Shown here: in pieces, positions 1 to 7,190 of the stretch
Position numbering within the stretch: position 1 is the stretch's first letter
Layout: each line of letters begins with the position of its first letter
IMG/VR virus record: IMGVR_UViG_3300032287_004012
Coordinates: 1-25,073 of that record
Source of the DNA: a virus
Length of the DNA: 25,073 bases
Direction: 5' to 3' (one strand)
Made by a program: the position numbers and the translations under genes
The notes under the pieces: model-generated
What the model saw: only the letters and a program-made list of their open reading frames with translations
The model's database searches: none
Told to the model about the DNA's origin: nothing

Positions 1-56
1 ACAGACAAGTTAATGTCGTTGCCATGGCTAGTCCATAAAGACTTTTCAATATTCAT
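1..56 (-). CDS. 5' end of a gene leaving the window (possibly prohead protease)
   Basis: An ATG at 56 opens a frame that stays open to the window edge. It gives 18 full codons, reading MNIEKSLWTSHGNDINLSV with the last codon incomplete. It lies 53 bases downstream of the portal stop on the same strand, where tailed phages usually carry the head maturation protease or a scaffold gene. The short N-terminus is compatible with the start of an XkdF-type or other prohead protease, but no catalytic motif is inside the window. No clear Shine-Dalgarno sequence precedes this ATG. The function is inferred from gene order only. Confidence 0.4.
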   Translation of the reverse strand, partial: MNIEKSLWTSHGNDINLS

Positions 57-109
57 ATGCTTAATTTTAGCGACTTATAGATAAAAAGGCAAATAACAGT
101 TGAGTGGGG

Positions 110-1693
110 TTAGTCAACCTGTCTGCCATCGCCCTTAGCATTTCTTCCCTCTCCAGAAATATCTGGGGTATTTGCTTGGCGATCTTGAGATCTTTGTCGG
201 GTATTTCCAGCCACCGCTGTCTGCTCGGCTTTTGCTGGGCCCTTAAGTTCAATGACATTATCTCCTCCATCTAGAGGAATCATGCCTTTTCTAATTCTAA
301 CTTCATTAGGGGTAATTACCTGCATTCTTAAATATCTTTCATCAATTTTAGACTGAGTATCTTCATCAGTTAAAGTCAATTCATTAAATTTAAGACTCAA
401 GGCATCCGTCTTTTCTTCAAATATTTTATTTACTTTTTTCTCTAAAATCATTTGGGCTGGACGGCAAACCTGCTCTTTAAATGTTTTATCTGCATCACGG
501 GCTACCGCTAAATTAACTCCCTCTGGGGTTCCAATTTTATTAATTGGGACACGGTGGGCCAATAGGATTTCATCTCTATTTGATTTGCGATAAACATTAA
601 ATGAAGATTCCTGTGGATTTGCCTCCACTGGTTCCATTTTAAATTCTGTCTTTGAGTCTGGGGTATCTCCTGGAAGTGGGATATATAGGGATCTGTGATT
701 CTTTCCCTTTAATCCTACCTGGAAAAATTCAAGCAATTTTCTCTCTGACTCTGGAGAAAGCTTTGCTCCCTTTACTGTAATAATATATCTTGGGACCGCC
801 TTGTTTTCAAAGTAATCTAAGTTGTATCTGCCAGATAATTCATTTCCAGCAAGGGCTACCTGTGCGGCAATAATGTCTGGAATGCCGTAGTAGTTATTCA
901 TAGGGGTGTACTTCTTTAAATGGATAATTTCATTTGGGCGATCTTCTTGCCCAGCAATTGGATTCTCTGTTTCTGTATCTCCGAAGTTATTGAAGTAAAC
1001 AGCCTTGCCGTATAGCAATTGAATAAAGCCATCTCTTAGTCTACGTACACGCATTGTCTTTGATGGGATGTGACCGATGTATCCAATGTTTCCACCAGTG
1101 GTTCTGCCTATTTCAATATAGCCATTTCCTGTTGCTTCTAAATCTGTGTAAGTTTTAATTAAAGTCTGAGTAAAGGTATCTTCCTCATTTGTTGTATCTA
1201 GCCATGCGTGGATATCCTGTCGCAACTTGCTGATTTTTCTACGTGCTCTTTCAAGAGACTTATCATCCGTAAGGGCATCAAGAGCATCATTTGTTTTCTT
1301 TGTTTCTACAAAGTCATACCCTAGGCCAACTATGTTAGCAACCTTTGCATTAATTGCTGCATAGTTATATGTTGATGTTTCATATACTACTGAAAGGTAT
1401 TCAAGATTATATGTTGGCTCTACTAAGTCGAACATAGCATATCCTGTAATAGCTTGTGCTAGTAGGTTTTGCTGTGTTCCCGTTCCTTCTGCGCCAGTAA
1501 ATGCTTTAGAAAATTCTCTGCTTACCTTGCGTTTAAATGAGGAGCCTAGCCCTCTAACTTTTTTTAATTCATCTATGCCAGCAGCAAATGGATCATTGCT
1601 TACTTGGTCTTTTGGTAAAGAGAACCAGTCCGCTGTGTTTGAAATATTAATTACATTATCTGAGTTATCATCGTCAACAAATTCTACGGTCAT
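110..1693 (-). CDS. phage portal protein
   Basis: This 527-aa protein looks like the dodecameric portal that forms the DNA channel at the capsid vertex. Its mid-region has the PBSX/HK97-type portal signature: KKYTPMNNYYGIPDIIAAQ, then ALAGNELSGRYNLDYFENKA and a P-R-Y-I-I-T-V-K-G strand (about residues 265-315). This is followed by the helical region containing R-D-E-I-L-L-A-H-R-V-P (about 380-390). The length is normal for the family. The C-terminal ~50 residues are polar and low-complexity, as is common in portals. The start ATG overlaps the stop of the upstream 113-aa gene as ATGA, and GAGGGG lies 6 bases before it as a good ribosome-binding site. The partial gene at 1-56 follows it. I am confident of the portal assignment, less so of the exact subfamily. 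Confidence 0.88.
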   Translation of the reverse strand: MTVEFVDDDNSDNVINISNTADWFSLPKDQVSNDPFAAGIDELKKVRGLGSSFKRKVSREFSKAFTGAEGTGTQQNLLAQAITGYAMFDLVEPTYNLEYLSVVYETSTYNYAAINAKVANIVGLGYDFVETKKTNDALDALTDDKSLERARRKISKLRQDIHAWLDTTNEEDTFTQTLIKTYTDLEATGNGYIEIGRTTGGNIGYIGHIPSKTMRVRRLRDGFIQLLYGKAVYFNNFGDTETENPIAGQEDRPNEIIHLKKYTPMNNYYGIPDIIAAQVALAGNELSGRYNLDYFENKAVPRYIITVKGAKLSPESERKLLEFFQVGLKGKNHRSLYIPLPGDTPDSKTEFKMEPVEANPQESSFNVYRKSNRDEILLAHRVPINKIGTPEGVNLAVARDADKTFKEQVCRPAQMILEKKVNKIFEEKTDALSLKFNELTLTDEDTQSKIDERYLRMQVITPNEVRIRKGMIPLDGGDNVIELKGPAKAEQTAVAGNTRQRSQDRQANTPDISGEGRNAKGDGRQVD

Positions 1694-2031
1694 TTTATAC
1701 CCCTCAACTTTTTCATTTCGTCTTTATAGTTTCCAATATCTAGTGGGTCTGGAACTAATCCCCAGTCAAGTCTTTGTTTTTGGTGCTGGAATTCCTCATC
1801 GTCAATCTTCCTTCTTCCAGAAAGAAACTTAGGCCCGCCTTCATAAATACCGTATGAGCGAACTTCTCTAGCCAGAGCATCGACTTTGGATCTATTTCCT
1901 TTTTTGGACGTGATCGAAAGAAAGTTGCCATCGTCGTCCCCAATCCATCTGCCGTCAGGCATTTCCCAAACATATATCCCAAGAGTTGTTTCTTCTTCAA
2001 GGATTTTGGTATTTATACGGTTAATATCCAT
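1690..2031 (-). CDS. hypothetical protein upstream of portal
   Basis: This is a 113-aa soluble, charged protein that I do not recognise as a named family. Its N-terminal part has the segment GIYVWEMPDGRWIGDDDGNF, which suggests a small beta-rich domain. The C-terminus is basic and helical (QKQRLDWGLVPDPLDIGNY...). There is no membrane segment and no signal peptide. It is coupled by an ATGA overlap to the portal gene, so it probably serves head assembly or DNA packaging, but that is inferred only from position. A candidate promoter with a TAAAAT -10 box lies 8 bases before its ATG, so it may head the portal transcription unit. Confidence 0.7.
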   Translation of the reverse strand: MDINRINTKILEEETTLGIYVWEMPDGRWIGDDDGNFLSITSKKGNRSKVDALAREVRSYGIYEGGPKFLSGRRKIDDEEFQHQKQRLDWGLVPDPLDIGNYKDEMKKLRGIK

Positions 2032-2039
2032 AGTAATTT

Positions 2040-2068
2040 ATTTTACCATTACTTCCTGCATAAGTCCA
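2040..2068 (-). promoter_or_regulatory. candidate promoter for the portal unit
   Basis: On the minus strand, TGGACT (2068-2063) and TAAAAT (2045-2040) are separated by 17 bases, which resembles a sigma70-type promoter. The -10 box ends 8 bases before the ATG at 2031, so the predicted transcript would have a leader of about 2 bases. It sits in one of the few intergenic gaps (2032-2094). The match is imperfect in both boxes. Confidence 0.4.
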
Positions 2069-2094
2069 GCTTTTTGTCACAAGGTTGGACAAAT

Positions 2095-3867
2095 TTAAAT
2101 ATTTTGCAACACAATCCAGTCATTATCGTAGAAGTCTACTGAGTTTTCTGTCAGGGTCATGGACGAATCATCTGCTATTGAGGCAGATCTGCCTATGTGC
2201 ATGTTGTAGTGAGACAAAGCCAATTGAGAATTAAAGCTGGATGGGTAATAAGAGATATACTGATAAAGGCTAGAAGGACCACCTGTTGATGCGTGATTAA
2301 ATAGGATTGTTCCCGTGATTGGCCCACTTGTTACCATCAACACATGGTAAAGCTCATTTGAAGTAAAGACTGAACTGACATTTGTTTGAGATGTCTTATC
2401 TACCCCATTAACATAAATAGCGGATATATTAGATTTAGTAATAGTTCCATTTGTTGCCCATGAATATCTTGCTGCTACAAAATCTCCATTTGCTGTGCTT
2501 GACAGAATAGAATTTGAGGTAAGGTCTGATAGGGTTAAGAAAAACTCTATTGTTCTAATTGATTCTGCGGTATTAATTTTAAATCCCGCCCCATCTGCCG
2601 TTGTCAGCCCATTTAGTTTTTGGCGGGACAAAATAGGATATTTAATTCTTCCTAGCGTAATATCCTTTGAGGCAAATCCAGAGGTTCCTTCTATTGTATA
2701 AATATAATCTGGGTTGCTTGGGGAGTATAAAACTTGATCTTTATAAAAGCACATTAGAAGGCTGTATAGTCTTGGAAGGAATTTAGTTGTATCAGATGAG
2801 CCAAATGTTATCTCAAGATAAAGGGTTCTTTCAGAACTAAATGATCCTAATTTAAATTGAGGGATTGCTTTTCCATTAACACATGCTTCCCATGTAGTTC
2901 CATCTGTAGAGGTTCTTACAGATACCCCGTTATCGCCGCTCCACTCTATCTTAGAGGCGTCTAGATCGAATCCTGAAGGAATTGCTATCGCGTCTGTTAC
3001 AACTACGCTCATAGGGGCTGCAGAGGCCGTTTTCTTAATCTCTAGACACTCCTCTTCTGTATTATAAGACAAATCTTCTGTAGCAAAATATTCTAGGGGG
3101 CGGTTAGCTGGATAGGCAAAATTAAATTGCTTGCTTACGCTATCATCATATATTTCAAATAATGTTCCACCGTCTGGGTATGAAACTTGAAGTGGGGAAG
3201 TTGTCCCAGAATATTCGTAGTGCTCTATGATTCTATCTAGCCCCAGAGCGTATCTATATACGGCGGGGGCATCTGCAATAAATGAATCTGCTGAATTTTC
3301 TGTTGGTCCTAATTTTAATGTAATTGTTTCGTTAGTAAACTTGTAATTAGTTAAAGGCTTGCTTGCTGCAAATTTACCGTTTACGTATAATGACATTTCT
3401 GTAATAGAGTATGTGGCTACAATATGATGAGACTGGCCAATATTAGGTAAAGTATAATCAAGTCTTTCCGCCTCAAGTTTAAATACTATGTTTCCTTTTT
3501 CATAGAAAAGTCCTACGTTTGTTGCTGAGTCGGCAAATAAAGTTGTTAGACTATTTGTTGTAATTTTAGGGTAAACCCATATCTCCAATGAGAACGCATT
3601 GTCTGAAGAGTTTACATCAGCAAATCCACCATCGGCGGTAGATCCATAATAATCTTTAGTCACAGGTAATGTTATATATTTAGTGTTTGTTATAAGGGAT
3701 CCATTTGCTCCGCCTGAAACAAGTGGTATTAATCCTGTTGTAACGCCACCCGTATAGGATCCATTGTTCGAGCATCCAGAAATGTCTAGGGCAGTGGTAC
3801 CCGAAGACTCATCCAGTGGCCATAGGCCAACTGGATAGTCCTGGATAACCTTTAACTGATACGACAT
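2095..3867 (-). CDS. LamG/concanavalin A-like lectin-domain virion protein
   Basis: This 590-aa protein probably binds carbohydrate, on the virion or at the host surface. The N-terminal ~220 residues form a LamG/jellyroll-type domain. It opens with the typical P-V-G-L-W-P-L-D-E-S-S-G-T-T-A-L-D segment. It continues with F-S-L-E-I-W-V-Y-P, with H-H-I-V-A-T-Y and S-L-Y-V-N-G-K strands, and with A-V-Y-R-Y-A-L near residue 205. The region around 430-590 repeats the pattern more weakly (I-R-T-I-E-F-F-L-T-L, A-I-Y-V-N-G-V-D, M-H-I-G-R-S-A), suggesting a second, degenerate LamG fold. The middle is beta-rich and unassigned. It lies between the halogenase operon and the head genes, apart from the main fibre cluster. 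A decoration protein or a tail adhesin are both possible. Confidence 0.7.
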   Translation of the reverse strand: MSYQLKVIQDYPVGLWPLDESSGTTALDISGCSNNGSYTGGVTTGLIPLVSGGANGSLITNTKYITLPVTKDYYGSTADGGFADVNSSDNAFSLEIWVYPKITTNSLTTLFADSATNVGLFYEKGNIVFKLEAERLDYTLPNIGQSHHIVATYSITEMSLYVNGKFAASKPLTNYKFTNETITLKLGPTENSADSFIADAPAVYRYALGLDRIIEHYEYSGTTSPLQVSYPDGGTLFEIYDDSVSKQFNFAYPANRPLEYFATEDLSYNTEEECLEIKKTASAAPMSVVVTDAIAIPSGFDLDASKIEWSGDNGVSVRTSTDGTTWEACVNGKAIPQFKLGSFSSERTLYLEITFGSSDTTKFLPRLYSLLMCFYKDQVLYSPSNPDYIYTIEGTSGFASKDITLGRIKYPILSRQKLNGLTTADGAGFKINTAESIRTIEFFLTLSDLTSNSILSSTANGDFVAARYSWATNGTITKSNISAIYVNGVDKTSQTNVSSVFTSNELYHVLMVTSGPITGTILFNHASTGGPSSLYQYISYYPSSFNSQLALSHYNMHIGRSASIADDSSMTLTENSVDFYDNDWIVLQNI

Positions 3868-3874
3868 ATTTTAT

Positions 3875-3880
3875 ATTATA
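3875..3880 (-). promoter_or_regulatory. candidate leaderless -10 box (LamG gene)
   Basis: The minus strand reads CGGTATAAT, followed by 7 bases and then the ATG at 3867. A perfect TATAAT at this distance would place the transcription start at or next to the start codon. I found no convincing -35 hexamer at 16-18 bases upstream, so this would depend on the -10 box and the GG before it. No Shine-Dalgarno sequence precedes this ATG, which supports a leaderless reading. Confidence 0.45.
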
Positions 3881-3885
3881 CCGTA

Positions 3886-4167
3886 TTAGCTGTCAGATGG
3901 CTTGTCTGCCTGCTTCAAAAGAGCAACTACCATTTCTGCTGTTTCCTTTGTTGAAATGGCGCTAGAGATATCTTTTGCGGCAGTTCTAATGTCTAGCAAG
4001 TTAGCCTTTCTTTGAATTTCAAGCTTTGTAGACACATCGGTAATTACACGGAATGTTCCGTCCAACTCCTTAGAAACAAAGAATAGAGTCTCTACTTTTT
4101 GTGGAGCATCTGCTGGTGTTTCTTCTTGAGGAGTAATATCCTCTGTGTTTTCCATATTTTCTGTCAT
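3886..4167 (-). CDS. hypothetical acidic protein, last gene of halogenase operon
   Basis: This is a 93-aa protein that I do not recognise. The first ~28 residues are acidic and low-complexity (ENTEDITPQEETPADAP). The rest contains a short beta segment (VETLFFVSKELDGTFRVITD) followed by helices. I chose the start at 4167 over the in-frame ATG at 4185 because AGAAGGAGA sits just before 4167 and lies inside the longer reading. The stop of the upstream AhpD-like gene is only one base away (TAA-A-ATG), implying translational coupling. It has no membrane segment. Membership in the halogenase operon is by spacing only, and it could equally serve the downstream structural genes. Confidence 0.65.
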   Translation of the reverse strand: MTENMENTEDITPQEETPADAPQKVETLFFVSKELDGTFRVITDVSTKLEIQRKANLLDIRTAAKDISSAISTKETAEMVVALLKQADKPSDS

Positions 4168-4168
4168 T

Positions 4169-4690
4169 TTATCTCCTTCTATCATATCCGTGACGGCTAA
4201 TCATTTCCGCCGCTGGTTTCCAAGTTTCTTCATTTGCTTTTAGTCCATGTCCAAAAACAATTCTATTGTAATAATTAAATGCAGCGCATACTGCTACTGC
4301 ATCTTTAAGCTCTTCTTCTGAAACTCCAGAATTAATAACATCCGCAAAATCTGATTCTGTTATCTCTGATGGGGATAGCGTTAACTTTTTAACATATTCC
4401 ATCAATGCAGCAAGCTTTAAATCGCTTGTCTCGCCAGATAGAACCAAGTCCATATCGTTTTCTGAATAACCTAAAGATAATGCAAACTCTCTATGTGAAC
4501 CCCAACAATACTCACAGCTGTTAAGCTTAGAGACATAAGATGCTAGAACTTCTCTAGTGACTGGGTCTAAAGTTGAGGGCTCTCTCAACACCTCTTCTGC
4601 CAAGGTAAGCGAAGGCATATATTTTTTAGGATTTTCTTGAAAAATATTTACTATGCTCGTTGCGCTTTTAAGCGATGAAAAAAATGACAT
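4169..4690 (-). CDS. AhpD/carboxymuconolactone decarboxylase-like peroxidase
   Basis: This 173-aa protein belongs to the AhpD-like alkylhydroperoxidase (CMD) superfamily. These are cytoplasmic all-helical enzymes that reduce peroxides through a CxxC pair. Glu47, Cys59, Cys62 and His66 have the same spacing (12, 3 and 4 residues) as the Glu118-Cys130-Cys133-His137 relay described for Mycobacterium tuberculosis AhpD, in the motif SCEYCWGSH. The length matches single-domain family members. A second helical half (about residues 90-150) ends in A-F-N-Y-Y-N-R-I-V-F-G-H-G, typical of the fold. It overlaps the 97-aa membrane protein gene by one base (TAATG). Its place behind two flavin-dependent halogenases suggests removal of peroxide from uncoupled flavin chemistry, but that link is inference. 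Such genes are unusual in phages. Confidence 0.8.
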   Translation of the reverse strand: MSFFSSLKSATSIVNIFQENPKKYMPSLTLAEEVLREPSTLDPVTREVLASYVSKLNSCEYCWGSHREFALSLGYSENDMDLVLSGETSDLKLAALMEYVKKLTLSPSEITESDFADVINSGVSEEELKDAVAVCAAFNYYNRIVFGHGLKANEETWKPAAEMISRHGYDRRR

Positions 4691-4983
4691 TATAGAATTA
4701 CTCCAAAGTGTTTAAGTATTGAGGCCGTTGCCAAAATACACCAGCATATATTAAACCATATAATTGTTGGCAGCGTTTTAATTGTTGATGTAACTATCAA
4801 TGCCGTACTAGAAAGTAAGGCAAAAACAAATAGCCACCAAAATTGAATCCCAAAAAGTAGCCCAGGGAATATGATGGCAATTTTTGTGCCAAAAGATAGG
4901 GCCTCTATTGTATTTACTTTATTCCAGTAGGGCTTTTCAAAAAATCTTTTGCTAACTATTTTAAAATCATTAAATTTTAACAT
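4690..4983 (-). CDS. small membrane protein in the halogenase operon
   Basis: This is a 97-aa protein of unknown family. The first ~28 residues are polar and basic. They are followed by hydrophobic stretches at about 31-47 (GTKIAIIFPGLLFGIQF), 48-66 (WWLFVFALLSSTALIVTS) and 72-95 (TIIWFNICWCILATASILKHF). That predicts two or three transmembrane helices with a cytoplasmic N-terminus. The gene overlaps the end of the halogenase gene by 14 bases and shares one base with the AhpD-like gene, so it is clearly part of the operon. Its weak ribosome site (AGAAAGCAG) suggests translation by coupling. It could anchor the pathway at the membrane or act on its own. Nothing in the sequence decides between these. 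Confidence 0.7.
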   Translation of the reverse strand: MLKFNDFKIVSKRFFEKPYWNKVNTIEALSFGTKIAIIFPGLLFGIQFWWLFVFALLSSTALIVTSTIKTLPTIIWFNICWCILATASILKHFGVIL

Positions 4984-6499
4984 TTCTGCTTTCTATCATA
5001 TTTAAAAAATCATGCCAGTCGGCAGAATTTTGTAACGAAAGATTAACCTTTACCTTGAACAGCTCATAATTTTTATTCTCTTCTTGAGAATATGTATTGC
5101 TAAACTCTTTTAGGTAAGGGCTAGTATTTAGTATACCATTACCCTGCATTACAAACAAGTAGTTTTCTAAGGCAAATATTTTTGTATCTGCAAAGTCGTC
5201 GTACTCAAGCATACTGGTTTTATTTTTTTCCATGATTTTTTCTAGCCAAGGGGTCATTTTATTATTTTCCGTAAAATATTTCCAAAAATCTGTGTCCTCA
5301 CGATCAGTAATGTAGTGAAGGTATATAAAGTTTAATATTTCTTCTTGATCTAAGGAGTAAAGATGATTAAAGGAATCTTTCTCTTCCTGGCCAGCATTTA
5401 TCAAATCTTCTAAATTCTTTGGAAGCCTTTTTAAATTACTTAGCTGAGACAATATAGCTGTTGCCTCCATTGGCTCAATAAATCCTGCAGACAAGCCCAT
5501 GGCCATACAATTTTTAATCCATATATTTTTATACATTCCAGGATTAAATTCAAAAAATAGTCCAGGCTTTGGAGGGTTAACCTCGAACCCAAAGTATTGC
5601 TCTACTTCTTTTTTAGCGTCTTCAACTGTAATGTAAGATGAGTCAAATACATATCCGCATCCATATCTATGTTGTAGTGGGGTCACCCACATCCATCCAT
5701 ATTTCATTGCTATGGCATTTGTATATGGAACAACGCCCTGGCCTACTTGCTCGTGGGAAAGGAAAAATGGAAAGGCTTTGTCTGCTGGAAGGTTTTCATT
5801 ATAACTCTTCCACTCAGAGCCGTAGTGTTTTCCAATTAACAACCTCTTAAAGCCACTGCAATCGAAAATAAAGTCTGCATCTATTATATTATCCTTACAA
5901 TTAATAACCGTAATATTGCCATTCTCGTTTGCATTAAAAGACACCACCTCATCATTTATATACGATATGCCCCTTTGCTCTGTTGCAATTTTTTTAAAAT
6001 AATCTGCTGCAAGTCGAGCATCAAAATTTAAAGAAAAATGAGCAATCCTTGTTTCATTTTTTGAAAACGGCATTTTATTTTTTTCTGATAAAGCTGAATT
6101 TAAATCAAACTGTGCCTGCTTTTCATTTTTTCCAATAGAGTACACCATCGCTCGTGAATTATATTGAATTTTTTTATCTATAAACCTGTTTAGGTGTGAT
6201 ATTGCTAATTCTTCTTCTCCAGAAAATGAGTTATAATAATATGTAAAATCTTTATTCCACCCAGTAAATCTAGCAGCAGTCTTTATCGTAGCACCACAAT
6301 TTTTAATTAAATCATAGAATGGAATTTCTACAATATCTAAAAAATCTATAAACATTGGGGTTGTACTTTCTCCAGCGCCAAGGATTCCAATCTCTTCGCT
6401 TGCCACAACCGTCACATTTGACTCTGGGTACAAATGCTTAGAATATATTGCGGTCATCCATCCAGCTGCGCCACCGCCAACGACTACAATATTATTCAT
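4970..6499 (-). CDS. flavin-dependent tryptophan halogenase-like enzyme (copy A)
   Basis: This 509-aa protein belongs to the flavin-dependent halogenase family, which uses FADH2, O2 and halide to make HOX that is delivered through a catalytic lysine. FAD-binding GGGAAG is at 8-13 and GAGEST at 41-46. Lys73 in CGATIKTAARF aligns with the catalytic lysine region of PrnA/RebH. D-C-S-G-F is near 213-217. W-M-W-V-T-P at 269-274 corresponds to the family WxWxIP motif with Ile replaced by Thr. E-P-M-E follows at 342-345. I chose the start at 6499 (MNNIVVVGGG) because AGGA lies about 6 bases upstream; the in-frame ATG at 6544 adds 15 residues buried in the previous gene. It overlaps the 232-aa partner gene by 8 bases. 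The substrate is unknown, and no flavin reductase is seen in the window. Confidence 0.85.
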   Translation of the reverse strand: MNNIVVVGGGAAGWMTAIYSKHLYPESNVTVVASEEIGILGAGESTTPMFIDFLDIVEIPFYDLIKNCGATIKTAARFTGWNKDFTYYYNSFSGEEELAISHLNRFIDKKIQYNSRAMVYSIGKNEKQAQFDLNSALSEKNKMPFSKNETRIAHFSLNFDARLAADYFKKIATEQRGISYINDEVVSFNANENGNITVINCKDNIIDADFIFDCSGFKRLLIGKHYGSEWKSYNENLPADKAFPFFLSHEQVGQGVVPYTNAIAMKYGWMWVTPLQHRYGCGYVFDSSYITVEDAKKEVEQYFGFEVNPPKPGLFFEFNPGMYKNIWIKNCMAMGLSAGFIEPMEATAILSQLSNLKRLPKNLEDLINAGQEEKDSFNHLYSLDQEEILNFIYLHYITDREDTDFWKYFTENNKMTPWLEKIMEKNKTSMLEYDDFADTKIFALENYLFVMQGNGILNTSPYLKEFSNTYSQEENKNYELFKVKVNLSLQNSADWHDFLNMIESRNVKI

Positions 6500-7190
6500 A
6501 TGATTTCCTATGCCATTTATTATTTTTATACCAGCCATACGCACTCTTTTTGGTTAAGAATTCATTTTCAAGACCAATTTTAATTATTGAATCATCCATC
6601 TCCATTTCCCAATTTTCTCTTTTAAATGGAATTATTTGAAACATCGGAGTTCCAGCTGGAATAATTCCTTCAAAGCCTTCTTTTAAAAAGAAAGGAAGAT
6701 TGCCTCGTGCCATAGTCATGTCTGTGTCAACAACACCAGCTAAAGTAGTAAATGGAAGATCATATCTATTTAATGGATGAACAATAAGAGAGCTATATCC
6801 TGGAGGAGTTTGCGTGTGCATAATATCTTTCCATGCAAAATGAATGTCGTAATGACCTGCTGGTGTTGGAAGCGTTTTATTCATTTTTTCTCTTCTTTCT
6901 GCTGGATCTGGGCCAGATCTCCAACCTAGCTTTGGACCAAGTGGGGTTTGTTCTACAAGTATGTCTATCCATAAATTTGCAGTGTACCCAGCAGTCATTG
7001 CATCTAGAAAAGGTGTGCACAATTTTAAGCCATGATTGCCTTGAGCATTTGTAACCTTTATCTTTCCATTATTACCAATAAATCTATCTGCATCTCTATA
7101 CCATTCTGGAATTTGCTGTTTTGCTGGTGTTGGCTTATTAGCATATTCAAATTCTGGTATAGCAAACTTTATTTTATTCTTTTTAAACAT
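6492..7190 (-). CDS. halogenase partner protein A (DUF6065-like)
   Basis: This 232-aa soluble protein is of a type I associate with phage tryptophan halogenase clusters, possibly DUF6065; the family name is from memory and unverified. Visible landmarks are I-P-E-W-Y-R near residue 27, C-T-P-F-L-D-A near 58, a P-P-G-Y-S-S-L-I-V-H-P-L-N-R segment near 130-143, and G-I-I-P-A-G-T-P-M-F-Q-I-I-P-F-K-R near 178-193, which reads like paired strands of a beta-barrel. The start at 7190 is preceded by AGGA and 6 bases; an ATG 15 bases further upstream lies within the previous gene. It overlaps the halogenase genes on both sides by 8 bases. It is distantly homologous to the protein encoded at 8772-9470. 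A role in substrate binding or modification is possible but not shown. Confidence 0.75.
   Translation of the reverse strand: MFKKNKIKFAIPEFEYANKPTPAKQQIPEWYRDADRFIGNNGKIKVTNAQGNHGLKLCTPFLDAMTAGYTANLWIDILVEQTPLGPKLGWRSGPDPAERREKMNKTLPTPAGHYDIHFAWKDIMHTQTPPGYSSLIVHPLNRYDLPFTTLAGVVDTDMTMARGNLPFFLKEGFEGIIPAGTPMFQIIPFKRENWEMEMDDSIIKIGLENEFLTKKSAYGWYKNNKWHRKSYE

Noticed and set aside
60-125. Terminator after the portal gene
   Set aside because: GTTGA/TCAAC pairs give only a 5-bp stem with a 10-base loop, and the following T-run is too far away to make a convincing rho-independent terminator.
1755-2000. 81-codon alternative frame within the 113-aa gene
   Set aside because: It overlaps a gene coupled by ATGA to the portal, lacks a ribosome site and has no recognisable content.
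2062-2092. Hairpin GTCCA/TGGAC after the LamG gene as a terminator
   Set aside because: The stem is 5 bp with a ~17-base loop and no T-run follows on the minus strand.
4169-4690. Carboxymuconolactone decarboxylase acting in aromatic degradation
   Set aside because: The intact Glu-Cys-Cys-His relay with AhpD spacing argues for a thiol peroxidase rather than the decarboxylase, and no aromatic pathway genes are nearby.
6499-6544. N-terminal extension of halogenase A to the ATG at 6544
   Set aside because: The extension lies within the partner gene, and a proper AGGA site precedes 6499, right at the start of the FAD-binding fold.
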